Both the position numbers and the translations under genes were made by a program. A stretch of 64,000 nucleotides of DNA, taken from positions 62,001-126,000 of the forward strand of contig JARWMV010000024.1 in NCBI GenBank assembly GCA_030998015.1, given 5' to 3'. The DNA is from Ceratorhiza oryzae-sativae. Lineage: Eukaryota; Basidiomycota; Agaricomycetes; Cantharellales; Ceratobasidiaceae. Below are positions 59,138 through 64,000 of the stretch, piece after piece (the stretch's first letter is position 1; every line of letters begins with the position of its first letter). The notes beneath the pieces were generated by a model, which searched no databases, was not told the origin of the DNA, and worked only from the letters and a program-made list of their open reading frames with translations.

Positions 59138-60692
59138 ATGATCGTCTTGATTGCCCTCGTCGCCGCTGCGGCGGTCGTCAACGCCCAATCAGCCTCTGCG
59201 CCCGCGGCCTCTGGCACCTCTGTTGGCGAGTCAACACACGGCGCCGCCCCAGGCTGGTACTGACTGTTTTTTTTTTCCTTGTAGCCGCACCGTCGCTCGC
59301 GTCGACCAACCCGACTGCGCTTCCTCTGGCGTCGATCTATGCGAGCGCATCGGTCCAACCGACGGTTCCGCTCCACACCACGTACGCTGCGGGTGCGACT
59401 CCCCCCGTCAGCGGCGCCCCCGCGCTGCCCACCGGTAAGCGTCGCGTACCCGTCGCGTGCTCGGCCGGCTAACACGCATGCACAGCGATGATCAACCCGG
59501 GCAACTTTCCGGCGCTGGACCAGATCCCGCCGCTGGACAGCCCGCAGGTGAAGCAGTGGATCGCCGAGGTCGCAGCCAGCGGCATCAAGATCCCCAACGT
59601 CGCCCAGACCGCCCCCGGTGGTGCGTCAGCCTCTAGCCTGCTTCGAATGCGTACTGACGTCACACCTCTTGGCGCTTTTGCTTGGCGATCGCCGTCACAG
59701 GCTGCAGCGACCCCGCCAACGCCGCCGCGGTCGCCAACGGCACGGCGCAGGGCAACTGCTGGTGGACGTGTGGCGGCTGCTCGCGCGACACGGACATCAC
59801 GACGTGTCCCGACAAGGGTGCGTTGTTCCACGCGTCGATCTGATAAGCATGCTCACCCCGGCTATTTCATTTAGCGACCTGGGGGCTCTCGTTCGACGAT
59901 GGCCCGTCGCCGTACACGCCTGACCTGCTCAACTATCTCGATGCCGCCAACATCAAGTCCACGTTCTTTGTCGTCGGCTCTCGCGCCATCTCTCGGCCCG
60001 AGATCCTCCAGGCGGAATACATGGGCGGGCACCAGCTCTCGGTCCACACCTGGTCTCACCCCAGCCTCACCACTCTCACCAACGAACAGATCATCGCCGA
60101 GCTCGGATGGACCAAGCAGGCCATCAAGACCATCACCGGCGTCACCCCCAACACCATGCGTCCTCCCTATGGCGATATCGACGACCGGGTCCGCGCCATC
60201 TCCATGGCCATGGGCTTGACCCCAATCATCTGGACAAGCGCCAACGGCGGAAACTTTGATACCGACGACTGGCACATTCCTTCCGGTCTTTCCGCCGCCG
60301 AGGTCCTCAACTCGTTTGACAAGATTCTGGATACCGCCAGCACCCTCAACACCGGGTTCATCGTCCTCGCCCACGACTTGTACCAGCAAACCGTCGACCT
60401 TGCGGTGGGCTACGTGCTCCCCGACGCTCAGGCTCGCAAGTTCAACCTGATGAGCATCATCGACTGCCTGAAGAAGCCCCTCTCCGAGGCCTACGTCGAG
60501 ACCTCCAAGAACTCGTCCAGCCCAGCATCGACCGGTACCGCGACCACTGCTCCCCACTCTAGCGGCACCGCTTCGGGAAGTGGTTCGAGCCCGTCGGGAA
60601 CCAGTGGCAGTCACAGCGGTGCTGGCCGAGTGGTGGGAAGCGTCGTGGCTGCGTTGGCCGGTGTTGCGATGGCCGTCGTCCTGTTGGCGTAA
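59138..60692 (+). CDS. CDA: chitin deacetylase (CE4), secreted and probably GPI-anchored
   Basis: The enzyme removes acetyl groups from cell-wall chitin to make chitosan. Five exons. The signal peptide is MIVLIALVAAAAVVNAQSA. A Ser/Ala/Pro linker and a small region with DQIPPLDSPQVKQWIAEV follow. Then comes a Cys-rich piece GNCWWTCGGCSRDTDITTCP, typical of basidiomycete chitin deacetylases. The NodB domain shows all five motifs: SFDDGPSP, HTWSHPSL, RPPYGDID, TDDW and IVLAHD, so the catalytic base Asp, the metal ligands and the acid His are present. The tail is Ser/Thr-rich and ends with small residues and the hydrophobic stretch VVAALAGVAMAVVLLA, a GPI-attachment signal. Introns include 59435-59486 (approximately) with GTAAGC. 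The organisation matches Cryptococcus Cda proteins. Confidence 0.95.
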
Positions 60693-61045
60693 AATGAATG
60701 GGCAGTGCCTGGGACTTTTGTTTCATCTGGTGGAGAGGACTTGGAGTCGTTTTCTTGATTGTTGTCTTTTTTTTTTTTGATTTGATTGCTTTTTTGGCCT
60801 TGCAGTATAGTACAGTAACATGACCAGTTTGGACTTATTACACACGCTTTTGGGATCGGTGTGCTTGGGACTTGTGAATCTGGGACAGACGAGATGTGTT
60901 GGATGAACTTGTGCGCTAAACAGTAGCTCGATGCGTTGCGTGATTGTTGGATGGGCGACGAATCGACAAAGTAATGCATCAACCCGCCAACGATTAAACT
61001 GCCTAATCGGACTCTGCGATTGTTAACACAAGCAGCATGATCTAT
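60693..61045. other. intergenic between convergent genes
   Basis: The 3' flanks of the chitin deacetylase gene (+) and the modular gene (-). A T-run occurs near 60767. No gene. Confidence 0.5.
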
Positions 61046-61048
61046 TCC

Positions 61049-63205
61049 TCAGCCAAAATTATACTTGTACACTCCTGGGTTCTGTGCCTCCTTCTGGAGC
61101 GCTTCAAAAGCGCTCCAGTCGAAAATCTCCTCTGTAATCAGACATGGTTCGACAGCACCTTCTCGGGTTGGGTCACTCTTATATTTCTTTCCGTATGGCT
61201 CATAGTCCGTTTTGCTTGTCTCTATCTCCTTCGTCCCCTTTGTCGCCGAGTCTGGCAGTTGGGGTCCCTGCTTTTTAGTTCCAGATTGTCCTTTTCGTCC
61301 TCGATTGGTTGGTGCCCCTTTTCTACGGGTCGTTGTTCCTTCATACCCCTCCGTATTTTTTGGTGGTGGCATGAGTAGGCTCTTCTCCATTTCCCCTTGA
61401 CTTGCGATTGTTTCGTTATTTGTGATTATGGTCTCGCAGTAAGTTTCAAAGTTTTTGAAGCGTTGCTGTAACCAATGCAGTTTGGCCACACCAACGTGCG
61501 TACTATGATCGATCACAAAATCGAACATGCAGTCAAGGGTCTTTCGCGGCTTCGAGTTATACCGTTTTTTGTTCCGCTGGGTATTAATTGCTATTCCCTC
61601 CGTCGCGAATCAGTTCGAGCACCCCTATGAGCTACAGGGCTTACAGAGGAGGCCCTGGGATTCTAGATCCCCGCGGACACTTTCTTCAACCATATCGAAC
61701 GCCGTGGGCTCAAAAACCTTGTCTTTGACCCTAAACGCACTCATGCTAGCAATGGAATTATGATTGAGCCCATCAGCACACTCGCACGGATATTATATAT
61801 GTATAACCTCACGTGAAATCAGGATAGCGTGTTCTATCCGATATTCTTTGCTGGTCCGCCGTTGCAAAATTTTGCTTGACTGTAGTGATACGTATGTAGT
61901 ATCGACAACTTGGACTCAACTCATGTTTATCCTAAACCGAGCCTACTTAGCATGAAACGTGTACTATGAGAAATGATCGAGACATACCACGCTATACTGT
62001 GTAAATCCGTATTTCAATGTTCCGGCATGGATGCTCGGATAGATTGTCATCTTGATCAGACAAACAACGTTGTCGGCCCTGTTGTACATTTGCCTGGCTC
62101 CGGGGATATCACGAGACACGGCGCGAATTGCCTCACAGACGTATCCATACTTGAGCGACGGGTTGTTGTGGAGGAGTTCCACAAGTCTTTTGAGGTTCTG
62201 GCCCAACTCGAGCGCCGTTTTAGGGGTCTTCGCATAGAAAGCGCGCCATTCCGCTATATCCATAAAACAGGCTATCAGCCGCGGGTCGAAGGAAAAACAA
62301 GTAAGACTTGCAGCTCCGCCCCATGTCCAACCCAGCCTGATCCAAATGGCCCATAGTATCCTGTTCAAGCCGTTTCCCGACTCGTTCGACTTCGTCTTCC
62401 GATTCTGCCTTTTCCGACCGGCCCGCGTTGGACGTACCACTCGTGACGCTCGACGTTTGAGCGGTCATATTTTCTGTCCCGATCGCAACGCTGCCTCGAC
62501 CCGAGTCGTGCTTTGATTCTTCGGATACGAGTGCATTTGGTTTAGTTTTTTCGGCTACGTCCTTTGCCCAGCCCACGATGCGACTTGATTTGTCGGACAT
62601 CTCCGACTCCAAGTCGCCGAGTGCAATGGCCGAGTCCAGGCCTCTCTGGCTCTGTGTTTGGCTGCCCGATTCTCCGGTTTGTTTGGGAATCGCCATCACA
62701 GCTATGCTTTATAACAGGTGCATCATTCATAAGCAGATCGGATGGTACATGGACGTACATTTTACTTGGATTGGTCTTGTAATGGTATTTTGATCGTTTC
62801 TTGCTTTTGGACTCGTCGCCGCATTTGACCCAAAAGACAAAGGGACAATCTTTCGACGTGTCTCCCTAGAAAAGGATATCTCAGCATAAAATAAGTGAAG
62901 CAGGGATTATAGCGAACCTCTTTTAGGCCCTGTGTATCCCGACGAATGCCAAATGGGCTCTCGTCTGGGTCCGGTATGACCACGAGATATGCGTGTTCAG
63001 CACTTGGGGTCTTGAGCTTTGGTTCGGACCCGGCCTTGGATTTCGGCTGTGTTTTGGGTTTTGACGCCTCGATTTCTTTCGTTTCCATTTCTCTTTGTTG
63101 CGCTTTTTTCCTGCCTGGATGTATGGAGTTATTAGTCGTTGGGAAACAGAGCAGGGCGTTCGTACCTTTGCCGCTCATGTTGCTATTCGTCCACAAGTTC
63201 TCCAT
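61049..63205 (-). CDS. modular lineage-specific protein, relative of the 56-58 kb locus
   Basis: A probable single multi-exon gene. It begins near 63205 (MENLWTNSNMSGKG), then a Lys/Glu-rich segment and AYLVVIPDPDESPFGIRRDT. After a 50-nt intron follows CPFVFWVKCGDESKSKKRS. A low-complexity exon (SDKSSRIVGWAKDVAEKTKP, then Ser/Glu-rich) follows, then CFMDIAEWRAFYAKTPKTAL, ELGQNLKRLVELLHNNPSLK, an exon SAFRVKDKVFEPTAFDMVEE near 61650-61740, and a C-terminal exon (61049-61528) with KTLDCMFDFVIDHSTHVGVA and EEIFDWSAFEALQKEAQNPG. PDP...IRR, FWV..GD and AFRVKD recur in the plus-strand locus at 55827-58530. One exon junction near 62330 is unclear and could be a frame break. The function is unknown. 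Confidence 0.5.
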
Positions 63206-64000
63206 ACTTAAGTTGGGTCGGAACGCCGTACGCGGATGCTTGGCTTAGAGGATGCTAGTGCTGGTTCATTATATGCGAAAAAAAAAACTAAATGCAGACG
63301 GTAGCCGGTTCGGTATGACAGACGCCGATCCAGTTCCGATACGGGCCGCCTTGATCCGGTGCAAACATGGTTCCTGGACAGGTGCAGTGGCTGCTGCACG
63401 TCGCATGATTCAACACGATCGTCCGGCCGGCTAGTCCTTCCCGATCGCGGGCGCTCAGTCCCGTGACGGCTTGATCTGTCCTCGGAACACTGGAGCAGGA
63501 ATCGCGTTCGAGCTAGGCACGGGGAACAAAAGGATCAGCTTTTGGCTCTCCCTCCAGCAATGGCTTGATGATCCCGGCGTAAAATTAGAATAAATTGGAC
63601 AATGCACCAATGTGTGGCTGCAACGCCACGGTCGTGTTGGCGTGTCGCTAGTGATGTCCAGCGCCATGAAGCGAGCGCGCGGGGACCAAACAGTCGTCAA
63701 ACGGGGGGGTCGCCGACGGCACGACATTGATAGATATATAGTGACGCGCGAGCGCTGGGATATCGGGAAGTAGGCTTTCATGACAATGATCTCGTGGCAT
63801 AGAACCGAAGCGTACAAGGGATGCTTGTCTGCATAGAAATTCGAAGAAGTGACCCGGAAAGCTTTGGGTCGCGTCAAAAATTGGAGGATGAGTTAAGCTA
63901 GCATTGCCCACTGTTTGTCCAGCATCGGTCGCTTTACATTCACTGCATTAACCGACAAAAATGACACTAAATGAGGATCCCTCACCACCACATAGCGCCA
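63206..64000. other. right-end intergenic, nothing recognised
   Basis: No supported gene up to the window edge. Minus-strand ORFs at 63455-63911 show no family resemblance. Confidence 0.4.

Noticed and set aside
59871..60614. 247-codon minus-strand ORF over the chitin deacetylase gene
   Set aside because: A Gly/Asp/Val-rich antisense shadow of a GC-rich coding exon; the plus strand has all CE4 motifs.

Overview
The window looks like nuclear DNA of a filamentous basidiomycete (Agaricomycetes). Genes carry many short introns of about 48-65 nt with GT(A/G)AGT-like donors, intergenic stretches are short, and the gene set fits: a Yop1 with introns, a WW/FF-domain TCERG1 homologue, a GPI-type chitin deacetylase, expanded P450s, expanded TKL-like kinases, a Tad-like LINE and Ty1/copia LTRs. 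The protein families feel most like Rhizoctonia/Ceratobasidiaceae. That is recognition, not a database result.

Layout. 1-1.9 kb: YOP1 (+) with a bZIP-site-rich promoter. 2.5-3.7 kb: small weak ORFs. 3.9-6.7 kb and 13.7-16.5 kb: two same-strand paralogues of an LtrA-like multipass membrane protein; the second carries a 2-bp frameshift. Between them lie a ~586-bp fold-back element, a near-perfect 1.45-kb palindrome flanked by TA, a kinase pseudogene, a copia LTR and a conserved membrane protein of unknown function. 17.1-19.8 kb: TCERG1-like elongation/splicing factor (-). 20.3-25.9 kb: two tandem P450 genes (-). 26.4-29.6 kb: 5'-truncated LINE with a 14-bp target duplication. 31-37.2 kb: an uncharacterised membrane protein and a third P450, enclosed by two divergent copies of one LTR. 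40.5-43.6 kb: an isopenicillin-N-synthase-like 2-oxoglutarate/Fe(II) oxygenase and pyridoxal kinase (both -). 44.2-45.4 kb: copia pol remnant with LTRs.

45.97-52.47 kb is the most unusual part: a decayed TKL kinase gene (-), preceded by an array of roughly 79 near-identical ~62-bp units. Read on the minus strand, each unit looks like a complete 59-nt spliceosomal intron, and units are separated by 0-3 nt of variable sequence. 53.1-54.0 kb: low-complexity protein (-). 55.8-58.5 kb (+) and 61.0-63.2 kb (-): members of one unrecognised modular protein family flanking a chitin deacetylase gene (59.1-60.7 kb, +).

The housekeeping genes (YOP1, TCERG1, PDXK, chitin deacetylase) are separated by fast-changing lineage-specific genes and transposon debris. 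No biosynthetic cluster, CRISPR, rRNA or tRNA gene was seen.
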